DNA of 64,000 nt from Pedobacter montanisoli (GTDB lineage: Bacteria; Bacteroidota; Bacteroidia; Sphingobacteriales; Sphingobacteriaceae). A program made the position numbers and the translations under genes. The stretch's first letter is position 1; each line of letters starts with the position of its first letter. The notes below the pieces were generated by a model, which was given only the letters and a program-made list of their open reading frames with translations, had not been told where the DNA came from and did not search any database. The stretch is from the NCBI RefSeq assembly GCF_022809115.1, contig NZ_JALGBH010000001.1, positions 1 to 64,000 on the forward strand, in the 5' to 3' direction. Below are positions 52,768 to 63,048 of the stretch, one piece after another.

Positions 52768-54768
52768 ATGAGAACGGTATTATTTACTTTATTTACTTGT
52801 CTGATCTTAGCAAAAGCTAGAGCTCAAACACCTACAGCTATTCCTGCAACAGATACCATTCCACCTAAAATTAATATCCTGACAGAAAACGGAATTACAA
52901 AGTTTAGTGCAGAATTAAGACCCTTACGTCCTATAGCAGGTGCTCCTGCTCCTTTTTATACTTATTTCTGGGAGTTTGGCGATGGTGGGTTTAGTTTTGA
53001 AGAAAATCCTTCTCATATTTTTAAAAGTTTAGATTCTGTTAAGGTACGCCTATTTGCCACCAATAATTACGATGATGGCAAACGTCCTCCTACCCGTCCA
53101 AAACCGATAAAACCTGCTGGCAATAAACCGCTCATGGCATCAAACGCACCATCCGGTTTCTTTAAAATGGGGGGCAGTACCGAATTAAAAAGTAACTGCA
53201 TGCCTAAACCCGGTGATGAAATGATTCTGGTTTTAGGTTACCGCAATAAGGCCGAAAATGGTATTCAAAACCTGAACGGTACTCTGGCCATCCTCTATAA
53301 CGATAAAGAATTTAGCAACAATAATTTTGTTCTGGAAGACACCAGGACTTATAATCAGGAAAAGAAATCAGATCTCAATCCATTGATCAATACAGCTTTT
53401 GTGCCTGTTCAAAAAAACAAACGCGAGCCAGTTTACTATGCCTCAACTCAGCCTTACCTTCCCTCAGATAAAGTTGAAAAGATCTTACTTAAAGAGAAAT
53501 TAAAGGATTTTAAAGATATACAAGGCTGGCGCTTCGAGAACCTTAAGACAAATGAAGAACGTTTTGTCTTTTTGCAGTTTAAAACCACCCCAGAGATGCT
53601 GAAAGATACCAACGCAGTAGTACGACTATCAGGGGCTTTTATACCCGATCATCCTCTACTCGAAACAGAATTCTTTACCATAGAATTGCAAATTGTGGCT
53701 TCGCATGATCCCAATAAAATGGTACTTCGCAAAAGCAGGTTAAATTATCGTTTTACCAGCAAGAACCGGGAACTTACTTATAAAGTAAGATTTCAAAATA
53801 CGGGCAAAGGTCCGGCTAAAAAAATTGATGTGGGCGTGAGCGTTTCTCCTGTTTTTGATCCTTCAACCTTAAAAGTTACCAAAACAAAACCAGAGGTAAT
53901 TAATTGCGACTCTGCTTATGCCAATCAGAGTTGTATGCAAACGCTTTTTAAAGCAGACAGTGTACATTTTGTATTCAACAACATTTACCTGCCCGGTATG
54001 CAGCAAAAGGGTGTTAAAGATGCCGATTCTACCATGGGCTTTGTAGAATATAAGATCAGGTTCAAAGAAAAACCTGAAAAGCTGCCTATAAAAAGTGGGG
54101 CCGCTATTGTATTTGATAAAAACGAACCTATTTATACCAACAGAGCTGTAGCCCGTTTTAAAATGGGTCTATCGCCGGGCTTGATCATAGGCTATGGTTT
54201 TCCTTTGGGTACCCAAGGATCAGATGATCTTAATGTAAAAAATATAACCATCGGCGCTACCTTATCTCCTTATGCTTCGCATCGTTACTATTGGCAAGCA
54301 GAAGCTTTTTTAACCTCTTATCAGAAAAACACTTATCCTGCCACCGTTGAAAACAGCAGAAAAGATACGGTTGTAAACAATGTAGGCTATGTTATTGCAG
54401 ACAAACAGCTTTTCAAAACCAGTAAAATATTAACCCTTAATGCTGTTCCGATTCAATTGCGTTATAACCTTAATAAATATGTTGCAGTTGGCGCAGGTGC
54501 ATTTGTAACTTTAGATTTGTATCATAAAACAACCAACGAACTGCGCTATCAACTAAGAACCATCAATGCGCAAGGAACAATTACCGAAATAAACCTAAAC
54601 AGGAACACAGATCCTGTAAACAAAAGTTTCTCAGATATGAGAGCTTCTGTATTTGCAGATGTACAATTTGGCCTTGTAAGAGTAGGACCTGCTTTGGGCT
54701 GCCGTTACATTTATGACCCGGCAAACCGCAAAAACAACCTTACTACCTATCTGGCCTGGAAATTCTGA
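52768..54768 (+). CDS. PKD-domain protein with C-terminal outer-membrane barrel
   Basis: Exported protein of 666 residues. A signal peptide ends at ARAQ. A PKD domain lies near 60-100 (FYTYFWEFGDGGFSFEENPSHIF), a DUF11/CARDB-like beta domain near 325-400 (LTYKVRFQNTGKGPAKKIDVGV), and the last 210 residues look like an outer-membrane beta-barrel with alternating strands (GLIIGYGFPLG, TIGATLSPYASHRYYWQAEAF) ending in an aromatic residue (LAWKF). It would therefore sit in the outer membrane. It lies 41 bases before the CHAT protease gene and is probably cotranscribed with it. No function is assigned. Confidence 0.72.
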   Translation: MRTVLFTLFTCLILAKARAQTPTAIPATDTIPPKINILTENGITKFSAELRPLRPIAGAPAPFYTYFWEFGDGGFSFEENPSHIFKSLDSVKVRLFATNNYDDGKRPPTRPKPIKPAGNKPLMASNAPSGFFKMGGSTELKSNCMPKPGDEMILVLGYRNKAENGIQNLNGTLAILYNDKEFSNNNFVLEDTRTYNQEKKSDLNPLINTAFVPVQKNKREPVYYASTQPYLPSDKVEKILLKEKLKDFKDIQGWRFENLKTNEERFVFLQFKTTPEMLKDTNAVVRLSGAFIPDHPLLETEFFTIELQIVASHDPNKMVLRKSRLNYRFTSKNRELTYKVRFQNTGKGPAKKIDVGVSVSPVFDPSTLKVTKTKPEVINCDSAYANQSCMQTLFKADSVHFVFNNIYLPGMQQKGVKDADSTMGFVEYKIRFKEKPEKLPIKSGAAIVFDKNEPIYTNRAVARFKMGLSPGLIIGYGFPLGTQGSDDLNVKNITIGATLSPYASHRYYWQAEAFLTSYQKNTYPATVENSRKDTVVNNVGYVIADKQLFKTSKILTLNAVPIQLRYNLNKYVAVGAGAFVTLDLYHKTTNELRYQLRTINAQGTITEINLNRNTDPVNKSFSDMRASVFADVQFGLVRVGPALGCRYIYDPANRKNNLTTYLAWKF

Positions 54769-54809
54769 TCATTGCTGAGATTACGGTCTAATTCTTTATT
54801 TTAGCATTA

Positions 54810-57473
54810 ATGCGTATCATAAAGTTAATTAGCTTGCTGGTTCTCTTATACTGTTCAACAACATTTGCACAGTCTGGCCAGGTTACGCAAAAACTTAAAA
54901 CATTTAAAACAGCAGATAACCTTACCGAATGGATTTATGAAAGATTAGCTTATGTAAATGAAGATCCAATAAATAGAATTGTTTTTTTAAATCAAACCCA
55001 TCAGCAGGTATGGCGACAAGCTAAAAACGATGACGAGTATTATGCCTGGCTTAACCTTTTAAGTACCGAAGGTTATATCCATTTATTAAATGCGGATATT
55101 TTAGGTTCCATTTCTGCCTACGAAAAAGCGCTTAAATATTATCGTGACCATCAAATTCTCACTTACGATATCTTTGAATATGTGCTCAAACCTTTAACCA
55201 ATAATTATACACGTTTAGGTGATTACGATAAAGCGCTCTACCTTCTGCAAATCTCTATCGATTATTTAAAACAAGATCCGGCATCAGCCAATATCAGGGC
55301 AGGTTTGTATGGGAATATAGCCATCTGTTACCGTTCAATGGGTAATTTAGCTTTAGCTCAGCAAATGACGAGCAATGGACTTCAGCTTGTTAAAAATGAT
55401 CAGGATGCGCTTTTAATGCTAAAAAATATACAGGCAGATATTCTATTTGAAAAACATGAGCTTATTGAGGCTGCCCGTATTATAGACCAGAATATTCAAA
55501 GGATAGGTCAGATTACCGCCCAGAATGCCTATACAACAATGGGTACTTTTGCTACAGCAGGCAACATTTATCTGGCACTCAGGCAAACTGCCAAAGCAAA
55601 AACTTATTTCAATAGAGCTTTAGCGCTTTTAGATCGTTTTTATTCCAATACCCGTTTAAGAGAAAGGGCCAATATCTATACGCAATTAGGAAACATAGAA
55701 TTAATTGATAGCAACTACTCAAAAGCTCTTGCTTTTTTTAACCGGACTTTAACTACCCTTAAAGTTGCTGATCAAACAGGAAAACTTTTCCATGATCGTA
55801 TTTACGGCGACAATAAACTGGTTGAAGTATTTACCCTGATGGCCAAAGCTTATGTACACTTAGAGCAGTATGATAAAGGATTGGATTTAATTAAGCTTTC
55901 TCTGCTCTCTGCTAATAAGATTAGAAATGAATTTACCGATGATCTGACCAAACAGCGCTTGCAGGCATCATTCAAAAACATTGCTGAACAGGGAATAGAT
56001 TACTGTTACGAAAGGTATGCACAAACTAAGGACAAAAAATACCTGAAACCTGTATTAGATTTTATGGAGCAGACGAAAAGCAGAACTCTGCTCGATCATA
56101 TCCAAAATACAGCCTATAAATTATCTGAGCATACAAAAGATCCGCTTTTTAATCAAAAGAAAAGCATTGAAAGGGCCATTGTTTATCAGGAAAAAGAAAA
56201 TTTGGAAACAGGACGAACAGATCGTTCTGCTTCATTGAATAAATTAAAATTTGAGCTGGCTCAGGTAGAAAAGCAACTCAGACAAAAGTATAAACAACTT
56301 AATGCCTCGGCTGTAACCTATAATCAAACTGTTAATCTGTCTGCTTTAACCGATGCTAAAATATTAAGCTATTTCTGGGGAAATAAAAACATTTACCTGA
56401 TAGAAATTGATCACCAACAATTGACAAATCTCATCCGCGTTGAAGAAGCTCCTCAAAAACAAATACTGCTTGAGCAATTTATCCAGGATTATTATAAGAA
56501 TGGTCCGCAAAAGGCCTTAAACAATCCTGAAAGTTTTTTTAAAGATTCACATCAAATCTATCAGGTTTTTTTAGGAAAAGTAACCATTAAGCCTGATGAA
56601 ATGCTTACCATTATACCCGATGAAACCTTAAATTACCTTTCTTTTGATGGCCTGATCACCGACAGTAATTTTGGTTATCGGATTAGCCAATGGCCTTTTC
56701 TAATTAAAAATAGTACACTTAAATACGCTTTCTCTCTCCATACTCTTTTAGCGAAATACAAAGAAAGCGGCTCTATAAAATTTACAGGATTATTTATTAC
56801 ACATGAACAAGGTAACCAAACTATACTAGAATCTGTAAAAGAAGAAGCTACGAGTTTAAAACAAGTTTTAAGTGGAAAATTTATTACAGATGCAGCTATA
56901 AACCGTAAAAACTTTAATGATGTCTTTGAACGCAGTGGTATATTACATATTGGTACACATGCTTATTTGAGTGGAGCACATTTAGAACCTACCTTAGATT
57001 TAGGTACTGAAAAACTTTACCTCTTTGAACTGGCTGGCAAAAAAAATGCACCTGCTCTCATTATACTTACAGCATGTAAAACTGCAGATGGTTTTTTAGC
57101 TAACGGAGAGGGCGTCATCAGCTTTTCCCGTGGGTTTAATGCTATGGGCACACCTTCGGTTATTGCAGGTTTATGGAATGTTAATGATAAGGCTGCAGCT
57201 CAGATCAGTAAAAATTTCTACCAGTATCTGTCACAAGATAAAAGTGGGGCAGAAGCATTGCATCTGGCTAAACTGGCATGGTTAAATCAGACACAGCCCA
57301 ATGATGCTTATTATCTTCCCTATTACTGGGACAGTCTGATCTATAGTGGCAAAGACCAGCACATCAAAATAAAAAAGGCATCCGATCCTGTTATAATGTG
57401 GATCGGATGCCTAAGTGTACTTATTGTATTAAGTGCTATCCTTATATTTAAATGGAAAAATTTAATTAGATAG
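54810..57473 (+). CDS. Membrane-anchored TPR-CHAT protease
   Basis: Protein of 887 residues. A signal peptide (ISLLVLLYCSTTFAQ) is followed by TPR repeats over about 60-420, a coiled linker about 420-500, and a CHAT domain about 590-850. The caspase-like dyad is present: H717 in HIGTHA and C756 in LTACKT. A transmembrane helix at about 862-880 with a short basic tail (KWKNLIR) anchors it, so TPR and CHAT parts should face the periplasm. CHAT proteases are clan CD peptidases that cut specific partners once their TPR sensor is triggered. The flanking genes encode a sigma factor and two membrane anti-sigma-like proteins with periplasmic TPR domains, which are plausible substrates. The stop overlaps the convergent paralogue gene by 12 bases. 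Confidence 0.88.
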   Translation: MRIIKLISLLVLLYCSTTFAQSGQVTQKLKTFKTADNLTEWIYERLAYVNEDPINRIVFLNQTHQQVWRQAKNDDEYYAWLNLLSTEGYIHLLNADILGSISAYEKALKYYRDHQILTYDIFEYVLKPLTNNYTRLGDYDKALYLLQISIDYLKQDPASANIRAGLYGNIAICYRSMGNLALAQQMTSNGLQLVKNDQDALLMLKNIQADILFEKHELIEAARIIDQNIQRIGQITAQNAYTTMGTFATAGNIYLALRQTAKAKTYFNRALALLDRFYSNTRLRERANIYTQLGNIELIDSNYSKALAFFNRTLTTLKVADQTGKLFHDRIYGDNKLVEVFTLMAKAYVHLEQYDKGLDLIKLSLLSANKIRNEFTDDLTKQRLQASFKNIAEQGIDYCYERYAQTKDKKYLKPVLDFMEQTKSRTLLDHIQNTAYKLSEHTKDPLFNQKKSIERAIVYQEKENLETGRTDRSASLNKLKFELAQVEKQLRQKYKQLNASAVTYNQTVNLSALTDAKILSYFWGNKNIYLIEIDHQQLTNLIRVEEAPQKQILLEQFIQDYYKNGPQKALNNPESFFKDSHQIYQVFLGKVTIKPDEMLTIIPDETLNYLSFDGLITDSNFGYRISQWPFLIKNSTLKYAFSLHTLLAKYKESGSIKFTGLFITHEQGNQTILESVKEEATSLKQVLSGKFITDAAINRKNFNDVFERSGILHIGTHAYLSGAHLEPTLDLGTEKLYLFELAGKKNAPALIILTACKTADGFLANGEGVISFSRGFNAMGTPSVIAGLWNVNDKAAAQISKNFYQYLSQDKSGAEALHLAKLAWLNQTQPNDAYYLPYYWDSLIYSGKDQHIKIKKASDPVIMWIGCLSVLIVLSAILIFKWKNLIR

Positions 57474-58202
57474 TACCGACATCAATTCTTGAGATGAATT
57501 ATATTCAGGAGCTGCTTTTTTAACACGACCTAACCATTCCATAGCAGTTTTATGATTACCTTCTTTAACGTAGGTAAGCCCCATAATATAAGCAGATAAA
57601 CTGGCGTATTTAGACGACTGGTTATATACAGGAGCCAGTACGTCCTTTACGGTTTCATTACAATCAGTAGCAAGTAGGGTCATCGCATAATAGTTAGCCA
57701 ATCTGATATCATCAGGATTTTGCCTGTATGCTTTGGCAACAATTTGTTTAGCCTCATAGTATTGTCCATCATCAAAGGCTATAGCTGCTTCTTTAAAATC
57801 AGGATATGGAGCAAGTTCTAACGATTTAACAATAGCTTCATTACTGAACTGGTACTTAGGATAGGTACCCGGTTTCCAGGCAACCCATAAAAATACAACC
57901 ACCAGTACTAAGGCGGTAAGGCCTAAAAAAAGCTTAAAATTAATTTTCTTCGATACTTTTACAGCTTCTTCCATAACATAGCTTTGCTCGTGAGATAATA
58001 CGTTGTTTACGTTCTTATCTCCAATAGTCGAGCCAAACTCATTATTGAATATTTTTGAACTAAATGTGAGATTGATCTGTTTATAATATTGCAAAAGCTG
58101 CTGCAATTCTTTATCATAAGGTAAAATGCTCTCAAATTCATTAAATTCCACATCAGTTAGATCTCCCTCTACGTAACGTGCAGCCAACAAAACCTTATCC
58201 AT
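57462..58202 (-). CDS. Second anti-sigma-like membrane protein with periplasmic TPR domain
   Basis: Protein of 246 residues, a paralogue of the 50225 gene. Both begin with VLLAARY or ILLAARY followed by GDL, both have one membrane helix at residues 91-108, and both end in TPR-like helices (FDDGQYYEAKQIVAKAY, then YNSSQELMSVL). Unlike its relative it has no sigma gene beside it. Its 3' end overlaps the CHAT gene by 12 bases in convergent orientation. The ATG at 58202 is chosen over one eight codons upstream because it aligns with the paralogue's start. Role inferred: orphan anti-sigma or decoy target of the CHAT protease. Confidence 0.72.
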   Translation of the reverse strand: MDKVLLAARYVEGDLTDVEFNEFESILPYDKELQQLLQYYKQINLTFSSKIFNNEFGSTIGDKNVNNVLSHEQSYVMEEAVKVSKKINFKLFLGLTALVLVVVFLWVAWKPGTYPKYQFSNEAIVKSLELAPYPDFKEAAIAFDDGQYYEAKQIVAKAYRQNPDDIRLANYYAMTLLATDCNETVKDVLAPVYNQSSKYASLSAYIMGLTYVKEGNHKTAMEWLGRVKKAAPEYNSSQELMSVLSN

Positions 58203-58248
58203 GCGCCAATAATTTAGATAAAACACTAAAAAACAATTTGTTATAAAA

Positions 58249-58292
58249 AAACAAGCACATTACTTTTTAGCCTTAAAGCAATGTGTTTGTTT
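58249..58292. repeat. Long hairpin upstream of the orphan anti-sigma-like gene
   Basis: AAACAAGCACATT (58249-58261) pairs with AATGTGTTTGTTT (58280-58292), thirteen pairs with one G-U, plus CTTT/AAAG inside the loop. Both flanks are A/T runs, so it could end transcripts in either direction. It lies 47 bases upstream of the start at 58202. The rest of the 430-base gap to 58632 shows no ORF or consensus promoter, only an imperfect GTGTA-N6-TACAC near 58386-58401. Confidence 0.6.
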
Positions 58293-58632
58293 TAATTTTT
58301 GAGAGAGCCAATTTTTATAAACCTTATGGGTTTAAACACTAACGGGGGTATAATAGGTAAATATTTCTACAACAAATCTCGAATAGTGTATTTTTTTACA
58401 CAATTTAATTGTTAGAAACTATTTAATCAAATTTTAAAGATAATAATCAAAAGATTTGAGGAAATTTCTTTAAATAGAGTAAAAAATTCCCCAACCAACC
58501 CCAATCCAACAATCCCAGCAGCAAAAAAATATAGTAAGTGTCCGTAATCAGACTCGCATCACTTTAGGAGCTCAGTGTTTCTATCTATTTTTAAGACAAA
58601 TGCTCAGAACCTTTATTACATTAAGCAACAAA

Positions 58633-58660
58633 AAAGGCCTGTGTTTTCACACAGACCTTT
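58633..58660. terminator. Terminator of gcvP
   Basis: AAAGG-C-CTGTGT (58633-58644), loop TTTC, ACACAG-A-CCTTT (58649-58660), with one C/A mismatch and A/T runs on both sides. The minus-strand tail is T-rich, in position to end gcvP. Confidence 0.85.
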
Positions 58661-58685
58661 TATTATTCTTTATATTGAATTTCAA

Positions 58686-61562
58686 TTATGCAAATGCTTC
58701 TTCCATATAGCTTTCTATTGGAGGACAAGCACATACCAATGAACGGTCGCCATAGCTATCATTAACCCTTCCAACAGATGGCCAAAATTTATAAGCCGCT
58801 ACATAAGGAAGTGGAAAAGCTGCAGTTTGACGACTGTAAGTATGCTCCCAATCATTTCCGGTTACTACCGCAGCAGTGTGTGGTGCATTTTTTAAAGGAT
58901 TATCTGTTTTATCTAATGCTCCGCTCTCTACTTCACCAATCTCTTTTCTGATTGCAATTAACGCATCGCAGAAACGATCAAGCTCATGTTTAGGCTCACT
59001 TTCTGTTGGCTCAACCATTAAAGTTCCAGCCACAGGGAAAGAAACTGTTGGTGCATGGAAACCGTAATCCATTAAACGTTTAGCAATATCAACCACCTCA
59101 ATACCAAAATTCTTAAATGCACGGCAATCTAAAATCATCTCATGTGCACAACGACCATTAGCGCCAGCGTACAATACAGGATAATGTTGCTCTAAGCGTG
59201 CTTTCATGTAATTGGCATTTAATATGGCATATTGCGTAGCATTTGTAAGCCCTTCACCTCCCATCATAGCAATATAAGCATGAGAAATCAACAAGATAGA
59301 AGCCGAACCCCAAGGCGCAGCAGATACCGCATGAATTGATTTCTCTTTACCAATGTTTACCACAGCATGTCCCGGCAAATATTTAACCAGATGCGCAGCA
59401 ACCCCAATTGGTCCCATACCTGGGCCACCGCCACCATGAGGAATACAGAATGTTTTATGTAAATTTAAGTGACACACGTCTGCACCGATGTTTGCCGGGC
59501 TGGTTAAACCTACCTGAGCATTCATATTAGCACCATCCATATAAACCTGTCCGCCATTTTCATGGATGATATTACAGATTTCTACTATACTTTCTTCAAA
59601 AACACCGTGTGTAGAAGGGTAAGTTACCATTAAGCATGAAAGATTTGCTGCATGTTCCTGAGCTTTTGCCCTTAAATCTTCTACATCGATATTACCATTC
59701 TCCAAAGATTTAACCACTACAATCTTCATTCCGGCCATTGCTGCAGAAGCAGGATTAGTACCGTGTGCAGAAGCAGGAATTAAAGCAATGTTACGATGAT
59801 GATCGCCACGATCCTGATGGTAAGCTCTGATAACCATTAAGCCTGCATATTCGCCCTGAGCACCTGCATTTGGCTGAAAGCTCATTGCTGCAAAACCTGT
59901 AATCTCGCTTAACCATTTATCTAACTCATCAAATACCCTGTAATAACCTAATACCTGATCTGCAGGTGCAAATGGATGTATCTTGCCAAACTCAGGCCAG
60001 GTTACAGGAATCATTTCTGTAGTTGCGTTCAGTTTCATTGTACATGAACCCAAAGCAATCATTGAATGGCACAAAGAAAGATCTTTGGCCTCTAATGATT
60101 TGATATAGCGCAACATTTCATGTTCCGAATGATGCGAATTAAACACCGGATGCGTTAAATAAGCACTGCTACGTTGTAATTGTGCAGGAATAGTTGTCTC
60201 TACGTTTTCAACAACATTTACGCTGTCTGTAGCAATCGCTTTAACTTTAGAGAAAATGCGTACCAAAAGTGCCACATCTTCAAAATTGGTGGTTTCATCT
60301 AATGAGATGTTCACCAAAGTCCCTTGATAATTTAAGTTAATATTGTTGTCTAAGCAGTCTTTATGTATTGCACCACTTAGGTCATTTAATTCTACCTGAA
60401 TGGTATCAAAATAAGCTGTATTCGAAACTTTATAACCAATTAGCTTTAATGATTCGGCTAAGCTTACAGTTAAACCGTGTACCCGTTCAGCAATGGCTTT
60501 TAAGCCTTTCGGCCCGTGATAAGCTGCGTAAAATCCAGCCATAATAGCCAATAAAGCCTGGGCTGTACAGATATTAGAAGTAGCTTTATCTCTGCGGATA
60601 TGCTGCTCGCGGGTTTGCAGAGCCATACGCAGGGCATAATTGTTATTGCTATCAATCGTTACCCCTATTATACGTCCCGGAATTGAACGTTTATATTCTT
60701 CTTTAGTTGCAAAATAAGCCGCATGCGGACCTCCAAATCCCATTGGAACACCAAAACGCTGTGTAATACCCACAACCACATCTGCGCCCCACTCTCCCGG
60801 AGGAGTTAACAACGTTAAACTTAAAAGATCGGCAATTACGGTAAGCTTGATACTTTGCTCATGTAAAGCAGATGCAAAATCTCTGTAATCATAAACCTCA
60901 CCGTTTGCAGCAGGATATTGTACTATAGCACCAAAGAAATCGGCATTTGGCACAAATTCTTCATGGCTACCGATTACCAGTTCTATACCAAAAGGATTGG
61001 CACGGGTTTTTAAAATATCAATGGTTTGAGCAAAAATAGCATCAGAAACAAAATATTTATTGCCTTGCCCGTTTTTACGTAAACTGTATTGCATAAACAT
61101 GGCTTCGGCTGCCGCAGTACCTTCATCCAGTAAAGATGCGTTGGCAATCTCCATACCTGTAAGGTCAATTACCATCGTTTGAAAATTCAGCAAAGCCTGT
61201 AAACGACCTTGGGCAATTTCTGCCTGATAAGGCGTGTACTGCGTGTACCATCCCGGGTTTTCAAAAACGTTACGCAAAATAACGCCCGGTGTAATGGTAT
61301 CATAATAACCCTGACCAATGTAAGATTTGAAGACCTTATTTAATGAAGCAGTTTGTTTCAAAGCTGCCAGGTAATCTACCTCCGATTTAGCTTTAGGTAA
61401 ATTTAAAGGCTGTTTTAACCTGATGGCCGCCGGTACAGTCTGTTCAATTAATTCGTCTATTGATTTTACACCAACGGTTTTTAGCATTTCCGCTGTATCA
61501 GCCTCATTTGGAGCAATGTGGCGATCTTTAAAATTTTCCTGGTAATGGATATTTAAGCTCAT
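58686..61562 (-). CDS. gcvP: Glycine dehydrogenase (decarboxylating), P-protein
   Basis: PLP-dependent P-protein of the glycine cleavage system, 958 residues, the fused single-chain form. Visible features: [17 protein letters not shown] at the start, [22 protein letters not shown] near 124, [21 protein letters not shown] near 701-721 with the PLP lysine, and [13 protein letters not shown] at the end. It decarboxylates glycine and passes the aminomethyl group to the H-protein. No gcvT or gcvH is adjacent, as is usual in Bacteroidota. Confidence 0.97.
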   Translation of the reverse strand: MSLNIHYQENFKDRHIAPNEADTAEMLKTVGVKSIDELIEQTVPAAIRLKQPLNLPKAKSEVDYLAALKQTASLNKVFKSYIGQGYYDTITPGVILRNVFENPGWYTQYTPYQAEIAQGRLQALLNFQTMVIDLTGMEIANASLLDEGTAAAEAMFMQYSLRKNGQGNKYFVSDAIFAQTIDILKTRANPFGIELVIGSHEEFVPNADFFGAIVQYPAANGEVYDYRDFASALHEQSIKLTVIADLLSLTLLTPPGEWGADVVVGITQRFGVPMGFGGPHAAYFATKEEYKRSIPGRIIGVTIDSNNNYALRMALQTREQHIRRDKATSNICTAQALLAIMAGFYAAYHGPKGLKAIAERVHGLTVSLAESLKLIGYKVSNTAYFDTIQVELNDLSGAIHKDCLDNNINLNYQGTLVNISLDETTNFEDVALLVRIFSKVKAIATDSVNVVENVETTIPAQLQRSSAYLTHPVFNSHHSEHEMLRYIKSLEAKDLSLCHSMIALGSCTMKLNATTEMIPVTWPEFGKIHPFAPADQVLGYYRVFDELDKWLSEITGFAAMSFQPNAGAQGEYAGLMVIRAYHQDRGDHHRNIALIPASAHGTNPASAAMAGMKIVVVKSLENGNIDVEDLRAKAQEHAANLSCLMVTYPSTHGVFEESIVEICNIIHENGGQVYMDGANMNAQVGLTSPANIGADVCHLNLHKTFCIPHGGGGPGMGPIGVAAHLVKYLPGHAVVNIGKEKSIHAVSAAPWGSASILLISHAYIAMMGGEGLTNATQYAILNANYMKARLEQHYPVLYAGANGRCAHEMILDCRAFKNFGIEVVDIAKRLMDYGFHAPTVSFPVAGTLMVEPTESEPKHELDRFCDALIAIRKEIGEVESGALDKTDNPLKNAPHTAAVVTGNDWEHTYSRQTAAFPLPYVAAYKFWPSVGRVNDSYGDRSLVCACPPIESYMEEAFA

Positions 61563-61586
61563 GGAATAATCGCATTTTTAATGCCG

Positions 61587-61617
61587 CAAAGGTACGGATT
61601 TAAAAGAGATAAATAAA
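61587..61617 (-). promoter_or_regulatory. gcvP promoter
   Basis: On the minus strand TTTA (61617-61614), 19-base spacer, TACCTTTG (61594-61587): exact -7, three of four -33 bases, 25 bases upstream of the ATG. No glycine riboswitch was seen. Confidence 0.68.
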
Positions 61618-61791
61618 GCTTTGCAAATATTATAAAGCAATAATTACACAGCTACAGCGCTCATGTATTACAACTGCTTATGCAATGCACTCACAACATT
61701 CTTAAAAAGAATATATTTTCAATATCAGGTTTCTTTTCAGCAACTTATATTTTCAGATTTTATGTAATTTAGATCTATAAATCTCATAAAA

Positions 61792-62361
61792 ATGAAAGCA
61801 AAAAGTCTATTCCTTTCCATTGTCATTCTGCTCACTTACAGCTTTAACACAATGGCTCAAACTAAATTAACAGCCGGCGATATTTTAAATGAAGCCATGA
61901 AAGAGGCCAAGGCCACTCATAAAAAGGTTTTCATCAAGTTCAGCGCTTCGTGGTGCGGCTGGTGCCATAAAATGGACGATAGCATGAAAGATCCTAGCAT
62001 TAAAGCTTATTTCGATAACAACTTTGTGATGCGCCAACTAATTGTGATGGAGAACAAAGACAAAAAAGATTTAGAAACGCCTGGTGCTGAGGATATGATA
62101 AAGAAATACAATAGTGAGGGCTTTGGTATTCCTTTATGGTTCATCTTTGATGAGAACGGAAAACTACTGGCCGATTCTCATATCCGTCCTGAAGGAACTG
62201 GTTTTGAAACCAAAGGTACTTCTATTATTGGCTGCCCGGCTTCTGAACCAGAAGTGGCTTTGTTTATTGACATTCTAAAATCGACTACCAAACTAAAAGA
62301 GGCAGAGCTTAAGAAAATTTACGGGGTTTTTAGAAAAAATGACCCTCAGTATAAGGGGTAA
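61792..62361 (+). CDS. Exported thioredoxin-like protein
   Basis: Protein of 189 residues: a signal peptide ending near NTMAQ, then a thioredoxin fold with FSASWCGWCHKMDDSM (C-G-W-C near residues 53-56) and the cis-Pro region GFGIPLWFIFDENG. The C-G-W-C pair resembles DUF255/SoxW-type proteins more than classical thioredoxin. Probably periplasmic. A single gene divergent from gcvP, followed by a REP-like repeat. Confidence 0.85.
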   Translation: MKAKSLFLSIVILLTYSFNTMAQTKLTAGDILNEAMKEAKATHKKVFIKFSASWCGWCHKMDDSMKDPSIKAYFDNNFVMRQLIVMENKDKKDLETPGAEDMIKKYNSEGFGIPLWFIFDENGKLLADSHIRPEGTGFETKGTSIIGCPASEPEVALFIDILKSTTKLKEAELKKIYGVFRKNDPQYKG

Positions 62362-62401
62362 TCATTAGATATATTGTAAGAAGCTGTTTACTCTACTAAA
62401 A

Positions 62402-62465
62402 CGTCATCCTGAACTTGTTTCAGGATCTTGTAATTAAAAGATTCCGTATCGAGTACGGAATGACG
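62402..62465. repeat. REP-like three-way palindromic repeat
   Basis: Outer arms CGTCAT (62402-62407) and ATGACG (62460-62465) enclose two hairpins: CCTGAA/TTCAGG (62408-62413, 62419-62424) and ATTCCGTA/TACGGAAT (62441-62448, 62454-62461). It shares its core with the cluster at 19807-19960, so the two belong to one family. Confidence 0.75.
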
Positions 62466-62490
62466 AAAAATTAAACACAGCTTCTTACCC

Positions 62491-63048
62491 TTAGCGGGTT
62501 ACGCTCCAACCCGTTTCCTTCTTGTATTTTAAACGGTAGGTTTTATTGATAAAATCTGCACTGTCATCAGGGTTTTTCTCAAAGAAAGAGAATGGTGTAT
62601 TGACCTTTTTTAACGTTACCGTAATTTTTGCACTGCTACTGTTCACCATCGAAAAATCAACGGGTTTCTCATCAGACAGCTCGTAAACTACCGCTTTTAC
62701 CGTTGCATTATCTTTTTGCTGTTTCAGCACAAATGCGCTGGCTTTATCTGTAAGCTTAACCATATACACGAAACTGCTGTCTTTTGATAGGAATTTCTTT
62801 TTAGCATTAACTCTTGTTAAACCAATATACCCCTCCTGTTCCAGCTTCTGATAAACTTCCAGTTCTTTGTATTCTTTCTCTGAATTAAATTTTAGTTCTC
62901 CCACCGAAACCTTTCCTGTTTTATATTCAGGATTGCTTTGCAGGTATTTGGTAACTTCTTTACCCGCCTCATCGGCATTGATACTGGTCTTATCTTTACA
63001 TGAAACCGCAATCAGGGTTATCAGCGCAAGAAATACAATCTTTTTCAT
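62491..63048 (-). CDS. Hypothetical lipoprotein
   Basis: Protein of 185 residues with a lipoprotein leader (LITLIAVSC, Cys near 17), followed by a charged, lysine-rich soluble domain (ITVTLKKVNTPFSFFEKNPDDSADFINKTYRLKYKKETGWSV ends are mixed alpha/beta in character). No family recognised. Its start overlaps the EamA gene's end by four bases, so it is cotranscribed with that transporter. Role unknown. Confidence 0.7.
   Translation of the reverse strand: MKKIVFLALITLIAVSCKDKTSINADEAGKEVTKYLQSNPEYKTGKVSVGELKFNSEKEYKELEVYQKLEQEGYIGLTRVNAKKKFLSKDSSFVYMVKLTDKASAFVLKQQKDNATVKAVVYELSDEKPVDFSMVNSSSAKITVTLKKVNTPFSFFEKNPDDSADFINKTYRLKYKKETGWSVTR

Noticed and set aside
58386..58401. A fourth copy of the sugar-regulon operator
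   Set aside because: The GTGTA/TACAC halves are separated by six bases, not five, in a T-rich tract, with no sugar gene nearby. Probably chance.
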